Below are positions 22,802 through 31,078 of a stretch of DNA of 42,839 nt, in pieces. The position numbers were made by a program, and so were the translations under genes. The stretch is from an uncultured Eubacteriales bacterium. Lineage in GTDB: Bacteria; Bacillota; Clostridia; Christensenellales; Borkfalkiaceae. Numbering within the stretch: position 1 is the first letter of the stretch; each line of letters opens with the position of its first letter. Location of the stretch: the NCBI GenBank assembly GCA_905210545.1, contig CAJLXC010000002.1:1-42839 (forward strand), given 5' to 3'. A model generated the notes under the pieces. That model was not told the DNA's origin and ran no database searches. It saw only the letters and a program-made list of their open reading frames with translations.

Positions 22802-24283
22802 ATGAAGTTTTACAGTACGAGAGGAAAAGACGTTGCAAAAAACGCCGCCGAGGCAATATCCAAAGGGCTTGCTTCCGACGGCGGATTATTCGTTCCGGAA
22901 TATTTTCCGGACGTGAAAAACGAATTGAATACTCTACTCGATATGGATTATGCCGAACGCGCCGCGTTCGTTATAGGCAAATATCTCGAAGAATACGATA
23001 AAGACGAGCTTCTTACGGCGTGTAAAAAAGCATATTCGCTTTTTGAAGAAGGCGACGCCGCGCCTGTAGTAAAAGTTGACGATAATCTGTTTATTCTGGA
23101 ATTGTTTCACGGTCCTACGCTGGCGTTCAAGGATATCGCATTGACTCTTTTGCCGTATTTATTGCGGAAAGGTTCCGATATGACGGGAATAAAAGACGAG
23201 ATTCTTATTCTTGTAGCTACAAGCGGCGATACGGGCAAAGCCGCGCTTTCGGGTTTCTGCAATGCGGAAGGAATAAAAATTATGGTTTTTTATCCTTCGG
23301 ACGGCGTGTCGGATATGCAAAAATTGCAGATGCGTTCCCAGCAGGGCGATAACGTCAACGTGGTGGGTATTAAAGGAAACTTCGACGACTGTCAGAACGC
23401 CGTTAAAAAACTTTTTTCGGATAAAAATTTCAATGCCGAACTTAAGTCTGAAGGCGTGGTTTTATCCAGCGCGAATTCGATAAATTTCGGAAGGCTCGTT
23501 CCGCAGATAGCGTATTATTTCTCGGCGTATTGCGATCTCGTAAATGCGGGGGAGATAAATCTCGGCGACGAAATAAACTTCGTTGTGCCGACGGGCAACT
23601 TCGGGAATATTCTCGCCGGATACTATGCCAAGAAAATGGGGCTTCCGGTAAATAAGCTTGTTTGCGCTTCTAATTCCAACAACGTTCTGACGGAATTTTT
23701 TGCGAGCGGGGTTTACGATAAAAACAGAGAATTTTATAAAACGATTTCTCCTTCTATGGATATACTTATATCCAGTAATCTGGAAAGATTGATTTATGAA
23801 ATTTCCGACAGAGACTCGGCTCTTACGGAAGAAAGAATGAATTTTCTTAAAACTACGGGCAAGTATAAGGTGTCAAAAGCCGAGTGCGAAGAACTTGAAA
23901 AGACTTTCTTCGCAGGGTTTTGCGACGAAGAGGAGTGCTTGAGAAAAATCAAGGAATTTTATGACGATTTCGGGTATGTTTCTGACACGCATACTGCAGT
24001 TGCCCTTGCCGTTTGCGACGAGTTTTCGAGTTTTTGCGACAACGAAAACAAGAACGTGGTTCTTTCTACGGCAAGTCCGTATAAATTTTCTCAAAGCGTG
24101 TATAAGGCAATTTCCGGCAAAACGATAAAAGACGCTTTCGTTGCGAGCGACAAGTTGTTTGAAGAAAGCGCGGTGCCTGTTCCCGACGCGATAACGGGAC
24201 TTAAAACGGCGAAAGAAAGATTTACGTCGGTAGTAGATAAAAATCTTGCCGCCGAAGAGGTAAAAAAATTTATTGAAAACTGA
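22802..24283 (+). CDS. thrC: Threonine synthase
   Basis: Converts O-phosphohomoserine to threonine with PLP. The 493 residues show the long-form N-terminus MKFYSTRGKDV, the PLP lysine in HGPTLAFKDIAL (Lys110), the phosphate-binding ATSGDTGKAAL and VPTGNFGNILAGY. The length matches the longer class of threonine synthases in Clostridia and proteobacteria. ATG 22802 is chosen over an upstream in-frame TTG because family members begin MKFYSTRG; the ribosome site (GGTG) is weak. No other threonine pathway genes lie nearby. Confidence 0.93.
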   Translation: MKFYSTRGKDVAKNAAEAISKGLASDGGLFVPEYFPDVKNELNTLLDMDYAERAAFVIGKYLEEYDKDELLTACKKAYSLFEEGDAAPVVKVDDNLFILELFHGPTLAFKDIALTLLPYLLRKGSDMTGIKDEILILVATSGDTGKAALSGFCNAEGIKIMVFYPSDGVSDMQKLQMRSQQGDNVNVVGIKGNFDDCQNAVKKLFSDKNFNAELKSEGVVLSSANSINFGRLVPQIAYYFSAYCDLVNAGEINLGDEINFVVPTGNFGNILAGYYAKKMGLPVNKLVCASNSNNVLTEFFASGVYDKNREFYKTISPSMDILISSNLERLIYEISDRDSALTEERMNFLKTTGKYKVSKAECEELEKTFFAGFCDEEECLRKIKEFYDDFGYVSDTHTAVALAVCDEFSSFCDNENKNVVLSTASPYKFSQSVYKAISGKTIKDAFVASDKLFEESAVPVPDAITGLKTAKERFTSVVDKNLAAEEVKKFIEN

Positions 24284-24316
24284 TTTTCAAGGCTTATTCA
24301 ATGGGAGAATCGTAAA

Positions 24317-25321
24317 ATGGAAGAAAAAAAAGTGTTATTCAGCGCGATACAACCGAGCGGAATACTGACGATAGGCAATTATCTCGGCGCGCTTAAAAAT
24401 TTTAAAAAGCTTCAGAACGGATACAACAGTATATTTTCTCTCGCGGATCTGCATACTTTAACGGTAAAGCAAGATCCTGCGAATCTGAGAAAAAACACCT
24501 ACGAGCTGACTGCTTTATATCTTGCGTGCGGAATCGATCCCGAAACGTCGATTTTGTTTGCGCAGTCGCACGTTGCGGCGCATACGGAACTTACCTGGAT
24601 TCTTAACTGTTTGAGTTATCCCGGGGAGCTGTCGAGAATGACTCAATTCAAAGATAAGAGCATCGCTCATAAAGACGACGTGAATATGGGTTTAATGGAT
24701 TATCCCGTTCTGATGGTATCGGATATTTTATTATATCAGACGGATCTCGTTCCGATAGGCGCGGATCAGAAGCAGCATTTAGAACTCACGCGCGATCTGG
24801 CTATCAGATTCAATAATCGTTACGGAGAAACGTTTAAAGTTCCCGAAGCGTATATAGGCGAAAAAGCCGCAAGGGTTATGAGCCTTGCCGATCCCGAAAA
24901 GAAAATGAGTAAATCGGACGCAAACCTTAACGCGTTTATTTCTATGGACGACGATAAGGATACGATAATCCGTAAATTCAAACGCGCCGTAACCGACAGC
25001 GACAACAAGATCAAGTATGCCGAAGACAAACCCGGCATAAGCAACCTGCTCACTATTTATTGCGCGTTTACGGATAAAACGACCGAAGAAGCCGAAAAAG
25101 AGTTTGACGGGAAAGGCTACGGAGATTTCAAATTAAAGGTAGGCGAAGCCGTCGCGGAAACGGTAGAGCCGATAAGACTTGAAAAGAACAGACTTTTACA
25201 GAATAAAGACTATCTCGATTCGGTTCTTAAAAACGGAGCGGAACGCGCGGAAAGACTCGCGTATAAAACGCTTTCCAAGGTTTATAAAAAAGTCGGTTTA
25301 GTGCCGAGAAAAAGAGGCTGA
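24317..25321 (+). CDS. trpS: Tryptophanyl-tRNA synthetase
   Basis: Charges tRNA-Trp; class I synthetase of 334 residues. The HIGH-equivalent is in QPSGILTIGNYLGAL and the KMSKS loop is exact at 196-200 (EKKMSKSDANL). IGADQKQHLELTRDLA is the conserved tryptophan-site helix. GGGAGA precedes the ATG. No T-box leader is possible in the 33-base gap upstream, so it probably shares the thrC transcript. Confidence 0.96.
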   Translation: MEEKKVLFSAIQPSGILTIGNYLGALKNFKKLQNGYNSIFSLADLHTLTVKQDPANLRKNTYELTALYLACGIDPETSILFAQSHVAAHTELTWILNCLSYPGELSRMTQFKDKSIAHKDDVNMGLMDYPVLMVSDILLYQTDLVPIGADQKQHLELTRDLAIRFNNRYGETFKVPEAYIGEKAARVMSLADPEKKMSKSDANLNAFISMDDDKDTIIRKFKRAVTDSDNKIKYAEDKPGISNLLTIYCAFTDKTTEEAEKEFDGKGYGDFKLKVGEAVAETVEPIRLEKNRLLQNKDYLDSVLKNGAERAERLAYKTLSKVYKKVGLVPRKRG

Positions 25322-25329
25322 GGGCGTTT

Positions 25330-26196
25330 ATGTTCGGATACGTTAAAACCGATTACCCGAATATGTTCGTCAAAGACACCGTGCTTTATAAAGCCGCGTA
25401 TTGCGGTTTGTGTAAAAGCATCGGCAAAACGTGCGGAACGAGCGGAAGATTTCTTCTTAACTACGACCTTACTTTCTTTTCCGTTCTTTTGCATAATCTG
25501 TCCGACGCGGATATGAAAATCGAAAGAAAGCGTTGCATAATTCACCCGATAGTGAAGCGACCGGTTGCATCGAACGACGCGCTTACCGACAGAATCGCCG
25601 CGCTGAACGTGATACTTGCAAGGTATAAACTCAACGATAATATAATAGATTCCGGGCGCGGACGGCTTAAAAGAGCTTTTTTTGCAAGGGCGTATAAACG
25701 CGCGAAGAAAGCCGAGCCGAAGCTTGACGAAACGGTAAAAACGAGATACGAAGAGCTGTTGCGGCTTGAACGGGCTGATTGTGACAGCATAGATATGTCC
25801 GCAGATCCGTTCGGCAATATGATGGCGGATGTTTCTGCGGAATTGTTGGGGAGTTTTTCCGACGATAATACGCGAAATCTTTTTTACGCGTTGGGCAAAT
25901 GGATTTATTTAATCGACGCGATAGACGACTTCGATAAGGATTTGAAAAAGAAATCTTTCAACGTGTTCGTCAACGCGTATAAAGACAGCAAGACAAAAGA
26001 AGAATTTCTTGAAAAACACGCAAAAGACGTGATTATCGTTTTCGGAACGGTAATCGGAAGCATAGCGGAAGCCGCAGGTAAATTGAATTACAAGTTTAAT
26101 CACGATCTTACGGATAACGTGTTGTTGAGAGGAATAAGAGAACAAACCAAAAAAATAATGGAGAACAAAAAATGCAAGAATACTACGAAATCTTAG
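25330..26196 (+). CDS. DUF5685-family protein
   Basis: The 288 residues begin MFGYVKTDYPNMFVKDTVLY and AYCGLCKSIGKTCG, the hallmark N-terminus of the DUF5685 family of Bacillota, whose function is not established. It is predicted mostly helical. An acidic YLIDAIDDFDKDLKKKSFN block in the second half recalls Asp-rich metal-binding helices of isoprenoid-type enzymes, but this is only a visual likeness. There is no signal peptide. Its 3' end overlaps the J-like gene by 25 bases, so the two are probably translated together. Confidence 0.75.
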   Translation: MFGYVKTDYPNMFVKDTVLYKAAYCGLCKSIGKTCGTSGRFLLNYDLTFFSVLLHNLSDADMKIERKRCIIHPIVKRPVASNDALTDRIAALNVILARYKLNDNIIDSGRGRLKRAFFARAYKRAKKAEPKLDETVKTRYEELLRLERADCDSIDMSADPFGNMMADVSAELLGSFSDDNTRNLFYALGKWIYLIDAIDDFDKDLKKKSFNVFVNAYKDSKTKEEFLEKHAKDVIIVFGTVIGSIAEAAGKLNYKFNHDLTDNVLLRGIREQTKKIMENKKCKNTTKS

Positions 26197-26786
26197 GCGT
26201 ATCGGAGAATGCTACGGACGAAGAGGTTGCCGCCGCATATCAAAAGTTGAAAGATAAATATTCCCGCGAGCGTTTTTACGAAGGGGAAGCGGGTAACGAA
26301 GCCGCAAGAAATCTTACTAAAGTAGAAACGGCGTATTCCGAAATCACAGCGGACAGAAAATTGCACAATAACGCTTCCGACAGATCTGCGGAAGATTTTA
26401 CGGATATAGAAAAGGCGATAAAAAACGGCAATCTTTCCGACGCGCAGTCCGGACTTGACGATATAACCGACAGAAACGCGGAATGGCATTATCTGCAATC
26501 CGTTGTGTTTTATAAAAAGAACTGGATAAACGAAAGCAAAAAACAGCTTGAAATAGCAATGAATATGGATCCGCACAACGAAAAATATGCAGATTCTTAT
26601 ACTAAATTAAAACAGAAAATAGATTATAACGAAAAGCAGTTCCATTCGGGCAACGCCTCTTACGGACAGAGCGGTTCTCACAGAACGACAGAAAGACAGA
26701 TGGGCGGCAGCGGAATCAACGATTGTTTGTCGTTTTGCGCGACCTGGTGTTGTATGGATATGCTTTGCAGTATTTGTTGCAGGTAA
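26172..26786 (+). CDS. Degenerate J-domain protein with cysteine-rich C-terminus
   Basis: The 204 residues open with QEYYEILGVSENATDEEVAAA, a J-domain helix I-II pattern, but the HPD tripeptide needed to stimulate Hsp70 is absent (KDKYSRERFYEG takes its place). A TPR-like helical stretch follows (about 80-145), then a Gly/Ser/Gln linker, and the last 20 residues carry seven cysteines (CLSFCATWCCMDMLCSICC). The tail could bind metal, anchor in the membrane or be lipid modified. GGAG precedes the ATG inside the end of the DUF5685 gene. It is likely a structural J-like protein acting with that partner. Confidence 0.78.
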   Translation: MQEYYEILGVSENATDEEVAAAYQKLKDKYSRERFYEGEAGNEAARNLTKVETAYSEITADRKLHNNASDRSAEDFTDIEKAIKNGNLSDAQSGLDDITDRNAEWHYLQSVVFYKKNWINESKKQLEIAMNMDPHNEKYADSYTKLKQKIDYNEKQFHSGNASYGQSGSHRTTERQMGGSGINDCLSFCATWCCMDMLCSICCR

Positions 26787-26795
26787 AAGTTAAGA

Positions 26796-27347
26796 ATGAA
26801 AAGCAGGGTTTTGGCGATCTCCGCGATAGCCGCGGGGTTTGTCGCAATCTCTTTAACCGTGGGGGCGTATTTAGACGTGGCGGATCTGTTTGCATTGATA
26901 GTTTCGTCGGTGTTCGTTATGCTCCCGTTATATTATGACTCGTATAAGGGTTGTTTTCTTGCGTTCGGCGTCGGCGGCGCGCTGGCGATGCTTTTTTCTT
27001 TGCCTAAATTTTATTCGATCGTATTTCCGTCGTATTTTTTGTTTTTCGGACTGTATCCCGTAATTTCGGAACTCGCGAGAAACAAGGGCGTAAATAAAGT
27101 CGTTCGCGTAGTTGTCGGCATAGTGTGGAACGTTTTATTTTTTTACGGAGCGTTCTTCTATTATACCCGTCTGCTCGGTCTGTCTTTTGGTAGTTTTCCG
27201 CAGGCTTTTAAGTGGTTAGAAAACAATCTGATTTATTTTATCGGCGCGTTCGCGGTCGTTTTTTATTTTATATACGATCGGTTTGTCGTTGTCGTAAAAA
27301 GAGTGACAGACTTTTATCTTTCTAAAATAATAAAAAAACAGGATTAA
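26796..27347 (+). CDS. Integral membrane protein of unknown function
   Basis: The 183 residues are strongly hydrophobic, with five to six predicted membrane segments (about 5-25, 29-45, 52-68, 72-90, 102-124 and 143-165) and positively charged ends (KSR at the start, KIIKKQD at the end). No enzyme motif or known transporter signature is recognised; the compact size recalls small substrate-binding membrane components, without firm support. It sits nine bases after the J-like gene and 16 before the methyltransferase gene, so it is part of one transcript. Confidence 0.7.
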   Translation: MKSRVLAISAIAAGFVAISLTVGAYLDVADLFALIVSSVFVMLPLYYDSYKGCFLAFGVGGALAMLFSLPKFYSIVFPSYFLFFGLYPVISELARNKGVNKVVRVVVGIVWNVLFFYGAFFYYTRLLGLSFGSFPQAFKWLENNLIYFIGAFAVVFYFIYDRFVVVVKRVTDFYLSKIIKKQD

Positions 27348-27363
27348 ATTTAAGTAACGATTT

Positions 27364-28770
27364 ATGCTAAGGAAAAACGAAGAGAGAGTGGGTGTCGTTT
27401 CTTGCCTCGGAATGAACGGAGAGGGCGTTATAAAAGAAGACGATTGCGTGATATTCGTTCCGTTCGCGCTTACGGGAGAAAAAGTCCGTTATAAAGTTCT
27501 TAAAGTATCGTCTAAATGCGCTTACGGCAAAGTTTTGGAAGTTCTTACTCCGGCGGAGGAAAGAGTCAGACCTAAATGTCCCGTTTTCGGCAAGTGCGGC
27601 GGGTGCAGGCTTCAGCATCTGAGATACACCGAGCAGCTTTTAATGAAAGCGGAAACCGTTAAAACGTGTTTTAAAAAGGTTGCGGGAATCGATGCCGACG
27701 TAAAACCGACCGTCAGAGGGGATTACGAATACAGATACAGAAACAAGCTTCAACTTCCCGTAGGAGAATCCGAAAACGGCGTTGAAATAGGTTTTTATGC
27801 GGAAAATTCCCACAGAATAATCCCTATAACGGACTGCCCGATAAACGCGTTCTGGACGAAAAACATAATCGACGTTTTTAAAAGTTATATGAAAGCCGCG
27901 GGACTTCGCGGTTACGACGAGCAAAGCGGTTCGGGCGACGTGCGGGAAATAACCGTAAAAGAAATAAGAGATAAGCTCATTATCGTGGTCGTTGCTCTTA
28001 AAAAGCGTTTGCCTCAGACGGACTTGCTTATCGATTTGCTTAAAAAAGAAATAAAGCTTGAGTTTTCGCTGTTTCTGAATTATAACCCCGTCGATACGAA
28101 CGTTATTTACGGAAACGATTTTTTTTGTTTGTGCGGACCTAAGGAATATAATTCCGAAATGTTAGGAATTAAATTTAAAACGGGCGTTCTGAGTTTTATG
28201 CAGGTCAATTCGTCCGTATGCTCTAAATTGTATTCGGCTGTTTCGCAGGCGGTCGGCGCGGACGATAACGCAACCGTAATAGACGCATACAGCGGGGCAG
28301 GCGTTCTCACCGCGATTCTTGCAAAAAACGCAAAAAAGGTCATCGGAATAGAAATTGTCAAAGAAGCCGTCGATATAGCGGATTCCGTTGCGGAAAGGAA
28401 CGGTTTGAAAGATAAAATCACTAATTATTGCGCTAAATGCGAAGACGTTTTGCCCGCAATAGTTAAAGCCGAAAGAGAAAGCGGGTCAACTGTAACCGTC
28501 GTTCTCGACCCCCCGAGAAAAGGCTGTGAAATCAACGTTCTCGAAGCTCTCGTTAAAAACCGGGTAGACAAAATCGTTTACGTTTCTTGCAAGCCTTCTA
28601 CTTTAGCAAGAGACGTCGGGCTTCTCGTCGGTACGCTTGTTTCCGAAAACGGCGAAATAAAAAGGGCGGAAAACCCCGAACAAAGATATTCGATAGAGTT
28701 GATAAAGCCTTTCGATATGTTTGCGCAGACCAAGCACGTCGAGACGCTTTGCGTTCTGAAACGCATTTAG
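27364..28770 (+). CDS. rlmD: 23S rRNA (uracil-5)-methyltransferase, RlmD/TrmA family
   Basis: The 468 residues comprise a TRAM domain (about 1-60), an iron-sulfur motif CX5CX2C (Cys72, 78, 81 in CPVFGKCGGC, with Cys near 157 as fourth ligand), the SAM motif IDAYSGAGVLTA, the VLDPPRKGC block and the catalytic cysteine in VYVSCKPSTLARD (Cys409). The C-terminal FDMFAQTKHVETL completes the family pattern. Such enzymes form 5-methyluridine in 23S rRNA; Bacillota members (RlmCD type) may modify two positions, so the exact site is open. No strong ribosome site precedes the ATG. A terminator follows. Confidence 0.9.
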   Translation: MLRKNEERVGVVSCLGMNGEGVIKEDDCVIFVPFALTGEKVRYKVLKVSSKCAYGKVLEVLTPAEERVRPKCPVFGKCGGCRLQHLRYTEQLLMKAETVKTCFKKVAGIDADVKPTVRGDYEYRYRNKLQLPVGESENGVEIGFYAENSHRIIPITDCPINAFWTKNIIDVFKSYMKAAGLRGYDEQSGSGDVREITVKEIRDKLIIVVVALKKRLPQTDLLIDLLKKEIKLEFSLFLNYNPVDTNVIYGNDFFCLCGPKEYNSEMLGIKFKTGVLSFMQVNSSVCSKLYSAVSQAVGADDNATVIDAYSGAGVLTAILAKNAKKVIGIEIVKEAVDIADSVAERNGLKDKITNYCAKCEDVLPAIVKAERESGSTVTVVLDPPRKGCEINVLEALVKNRVDKIVYVSCKPSTLARDVGLLVGTLVSENGEIKRAENPEQRYSIELIKPFDMFAQTKHVETLCVLKRI

Positions 28771-28789
28771 ATAATAAAAACAAAAACGG

Positions 28790-28826
28790 AACTCACGGCT
28801 TTGTCTGTGAGTTTTGAGTTTTTTGT
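28790..28826 (+). terminator. Terminator after rlmD
   Basis: AACTCACGG (28790-28798) pairs with CTGTGAGTT (28805-28813) including one G·T, followed by TTGAG and a T run. Confidence 0.7.
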
Positions 28827-28851
28827 AAGGAATCGAACCATAAATTTTAAT
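28823..28851 (+). promoter_or_regulatory. Promoter of the candidate RNA gene
   Basis: TTGTAA (28823-28828) and TTTAAT (28846-28851) are 17 bases apart. Initiation would fall near 28858. Confidence 0.45.
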
Positions 28852-28857
28852 ATAAAG

Positions 28858-29008
28858 TTGCAAGGTCTAAGGAAAAGAAAAATCCGACGCAGGAACGGCT
28901 TGCCGATGTACGATGCCCCGTATGCCGTGGAAGAGTTAAAGCGTCCGCGTCTAATCGGGAAAGAGCTTTGCGTGTTGAAAAACGGAACTAATACTGTTCC
29001 GTTTTTTT
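28858..29008 (+). ncRNA. Candidate structured small RNA of about 150 bases
   Basis: No convincing ORF covers this gap, yet it has its own promoter-like pair and ends in a strong terminator. Nested pairings can be drawn by eye: GCAAGGT (28860-28866) with GCTTTGC (28965-28971); CCGA-CGC (28884-28890) with GCG and TCGG (28947-28949, 28955-28958); ACGGC (28895-28899) with GCCGT (28924-28928); TACG (28909-28912) with CGTA (28919-28922). Together they form a single bulged rod. No SRP, tmRNA or RNase P signature is present. A rod shape recalls 6S RNA, but the length is short and the assignment is not supported further. It might also be an expressed leader of parE. Confidence 0.4.
28978..29008 (+). 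terminator. Terminator upstream of parE
   Basis: AAAAACGGAAC pairs with GTTCCGTTTTT around a 7-base loop and is followed by a T run to 29008. It would end the candidate RNA. Confidence 0.85.
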
Positions 29009-29052
29009 GTCGCACATTTTTCAGATAAAAATCAAAAATCTTGTGTTATGAC

Positions 29053-29081
29053 TTGAAAAAAAACACAATATATAGTACAAT
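29053..29081 (+). promoter_or_regulatory. parE-parC promoter
   Basis: TTGAAA (29053-29058) and TACAAT (29076-29081) are 17 bases apart, 33 bases before the parE ATG. Confidence 0.7.
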
Positions 29082-29114
29082 AATTAGGAATAAACTAAAA
29101 AACGGAGCAAAAGG

Positions 29115-31067
29115 ATGCCAAAACAAAGCTATAAGGCAGAAGATATTAAAATACTCGAAGGACTTGACGCGGTAAGAATGCGCCCCGGAATGTATATCGG
29201 TACTACGGGGGTAAAAGGGCTTCATCATATATTATGGGAAATCGTCGATAACGCGATAGACGAAGCCGCCAACGGCTACGCGGACAGGATCGAGGTAAAG
29301 CTTTATAAAGACGGCAGTGCGTCCGTAGAGGACAACGGGAGAGGAATGCCCACGGATATTCATCCCAAAGCGGGCGTATCGGGCGTGCAGGTCATTTTCA
29401 CGCAGCTTCACGCGGGCGGCAAGTTCAACGCGGATAATTACAGCTATTCGGGCGGGTTGCACGGCGTCGGCGCGTCGGTTACGAACGCTTTGTCGGAATG
29501 GCTTAAAGTGAAAGTGTTTCGCGGCAACGTTTACGAGATGGAGTTTAAAAGCTATCAGGATAAGGAAACGGGAAAGATAAAGTCGGGAGTTCCCGTCGCG
29601 CCGCTTAAGGATACGAAAGAAAAAACCAAAAAGCACGGCACTTTCGTCAGATTTATGCCGGACGCGAGAGTGTTCGAAACGATTGAGTTTTCTACGGAAA
29701 CGATATTAAAACGCCTTAAAGAGCTTGCGTTTTTAAATAAAGGACTCGTGATAGATTTTTACGACGAGCGATCGGATTTTCATCGGGTGTATCATTACGA
29801 AGGCGGACTTATCGATTTCGTGAAATACCTCAACGAGGGAAAAACGGTTTTATATCAGGATCCGCTTTACGTAAGAGAAACCAAAGACGGCATAATGGTA
29901 GAAATAGCGGTGCAGCATACCGACGCTTATACAGACAGCGTTTGTTCTTACGTGAACAATATTCCTACGGGAGAAGGCGGAACGCACGAAACAGGATTCC
30001 GATCCGGGCTTACACGCTGTTTTAACGATTACGCAAGAGAAAAGAATTTTCTGAAGAATCAGGACGACAATCTTTTGGGCGATGATTTTAAGGAAGGACT
30101 TACCGCAATCGTTTCTGTTAAAATGCAGAACGTTCAGTTCGAAGGTCAGACGAAAACCAAGCTAGGCAATCCGGAGGCTCGCCCCGCGGTGGAATTCGTT
30201 ACCGTAAACGGGTTTTCGGATCTGATGAAAAACAAGAAAAACGCGAAGACTTTCGAAATCGTGATAAACAAGGCTCTCGGCGCGGCAAAAGTAAGGCTTG
30301 CGGCAAAAAAGGCAAAAGAAATCGCAAGAGCTTCCAAAAGCATAGAAGCGCAGAATCTCGTCGGCAAGCTTGCCTCCTGTTCCGGCCGTAAAGCGGAAAT
30401 GAACGAATTGTTTATCGTAGAAGGCGATTCCGCGGGCGGCAGCGCAAAACAGGCGAGAGTAAGACATTTTCAGGCAATACTTCCGCTTCGCGGCAAACCG
30501 CTCAACGTAGAAAAGAAAAAACTCGTTCAGATTTTGCAAAACGAAGAAATAAGAACGCTCATTTCCGCGCTCGGTACGGGAATAGGCTCGGAATTCGATT
30601 TATCGAGTTTGAAATATCACAAGGTTATAATTTTATCCGATGCGGACGTAGACGGTTATCACATAAGAATTCTGCTTCTGACGTTCTTTTTCAGATATAT
30701 GAAAGATCTGATAAACGAAGGGCACGTTTATATAGGAATGCCGCCGCTTTATAAAGTGTATAAAGGCAATGCGGAAGAGTATGCTTACGACGACGCGGAA
30801 CTGCAAAGAAAGATAGAAAAAGTCGGCAAAGGCTATCAGATACAGAGATATAAGGGTCTCGGAGAAATGGATCCGTCGCAATTATGGGAAACGACTATGG
30901 ATCCCGAAAGAAGGAATTTGCTTCAGGTTACCATAGAAGACGCCGCAGAAGCGGACAGGCTTATCACCGTGCTTATGGGCGACGAGGTGGCGGAGAGGAA
31001 AAAATATATTTTCGAACACGCGAACTTTAACAGAGAAGATAAATTCGTAAAAATAAAACGCTCTTAA
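29115..31067 (+). CDS. parE: DNA topoisomerase IV subunit B
   Basis: ParE is the ATPase subunit of topoisomerase IV, which unlinks daughter chromosomes. The 650 residues repeat the GyrB plan: EIVDNAIDEA, GGLHGVG, TOPRIM EGDSAGGSAK from about residue 436, DADVDGYHI and KGLGEMDPSQLWE. The TOPRIM segment PLRGKPLNVEKKKL differs from the GyrB form, and the partner gene lacks a GyrA box, so topoisomerase IV is preferred. GGAGC precedes the ATG. It is 11 bases upstream of parC in one operon. Confidence 0.92.
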   Translation: MPKQSYKAEDIKILEGLDAVRMRPGMYIGTTGVKGLHHILWEIVDNAIDEAANGYADRIEVKLYKDGSASVEDNGRGMPTDIHPKAGVSGVQVIFTQLHAGGKFNADNYSYSGGLHGVGASVTNALSEWLKVKVFRGNVYEMEFKSYQDKETGKIKSGVPVAPLKDTKEKTKKHGTFVRFMPDARVFETIEFSTETILKRLKELAFLNKGLVIDFYDERSDFHRVYHYEGGLIDFVKYLNEGKTVLYQDPLYVRETKDGIMVEIAVQHTDAYTDSVCSYVNNIPTGEGGTHETGFRSGLTRCFNDYAREKNFLKNQDDNLLGDDFKEGLTAIVSVKMQNVQFEGQTKTKLGNPEARPAVEFVTVNGFSDLMKNKKNAKTFEIVINKALGAAKVRLAAKKAKEIARASKSIEAQNLVGKLASCSGRKAEMNELFIVEGDSAGGSAKQARVRHFQAILPLRGKPLNVEKKKLVQILQNEEIRTLISALGTGIGSEFDLSSLKYHKVIILSDADVDGYHIRILLLTFFFRYMKDLINEGHVYIGMPPLYKVYKGNAEEYAYDDAELQRKIEKVGKGYQIQRYKGLGEMDPSQLWETTMDPERRNLLQVTIEDAAEADRLITVLMGDEVAERKKYIFEHANFNREDKFVKIKRS

Positions 31068-31078
31068 AAAGGTAAATT

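Noticed and set aside
24284..24316. T-box leader before trpS
   Set aside because: Only 33 bases separate thrC and trpS, too short for a T-box.
28858..29008. SRP RNA, tmRNA or RNase P RNA
   Set aside because: Diagnostic conserved segments of each (for example the SRP GGAAGG-x-AGCA loop) are absent.
28801..29028. Possible 75-codon ORF across the gap before parE
   Set aside because: It begins inside the rlmD terminator and runs through a second terminator; composition does not look coding. A structured RNA explains the gap better.
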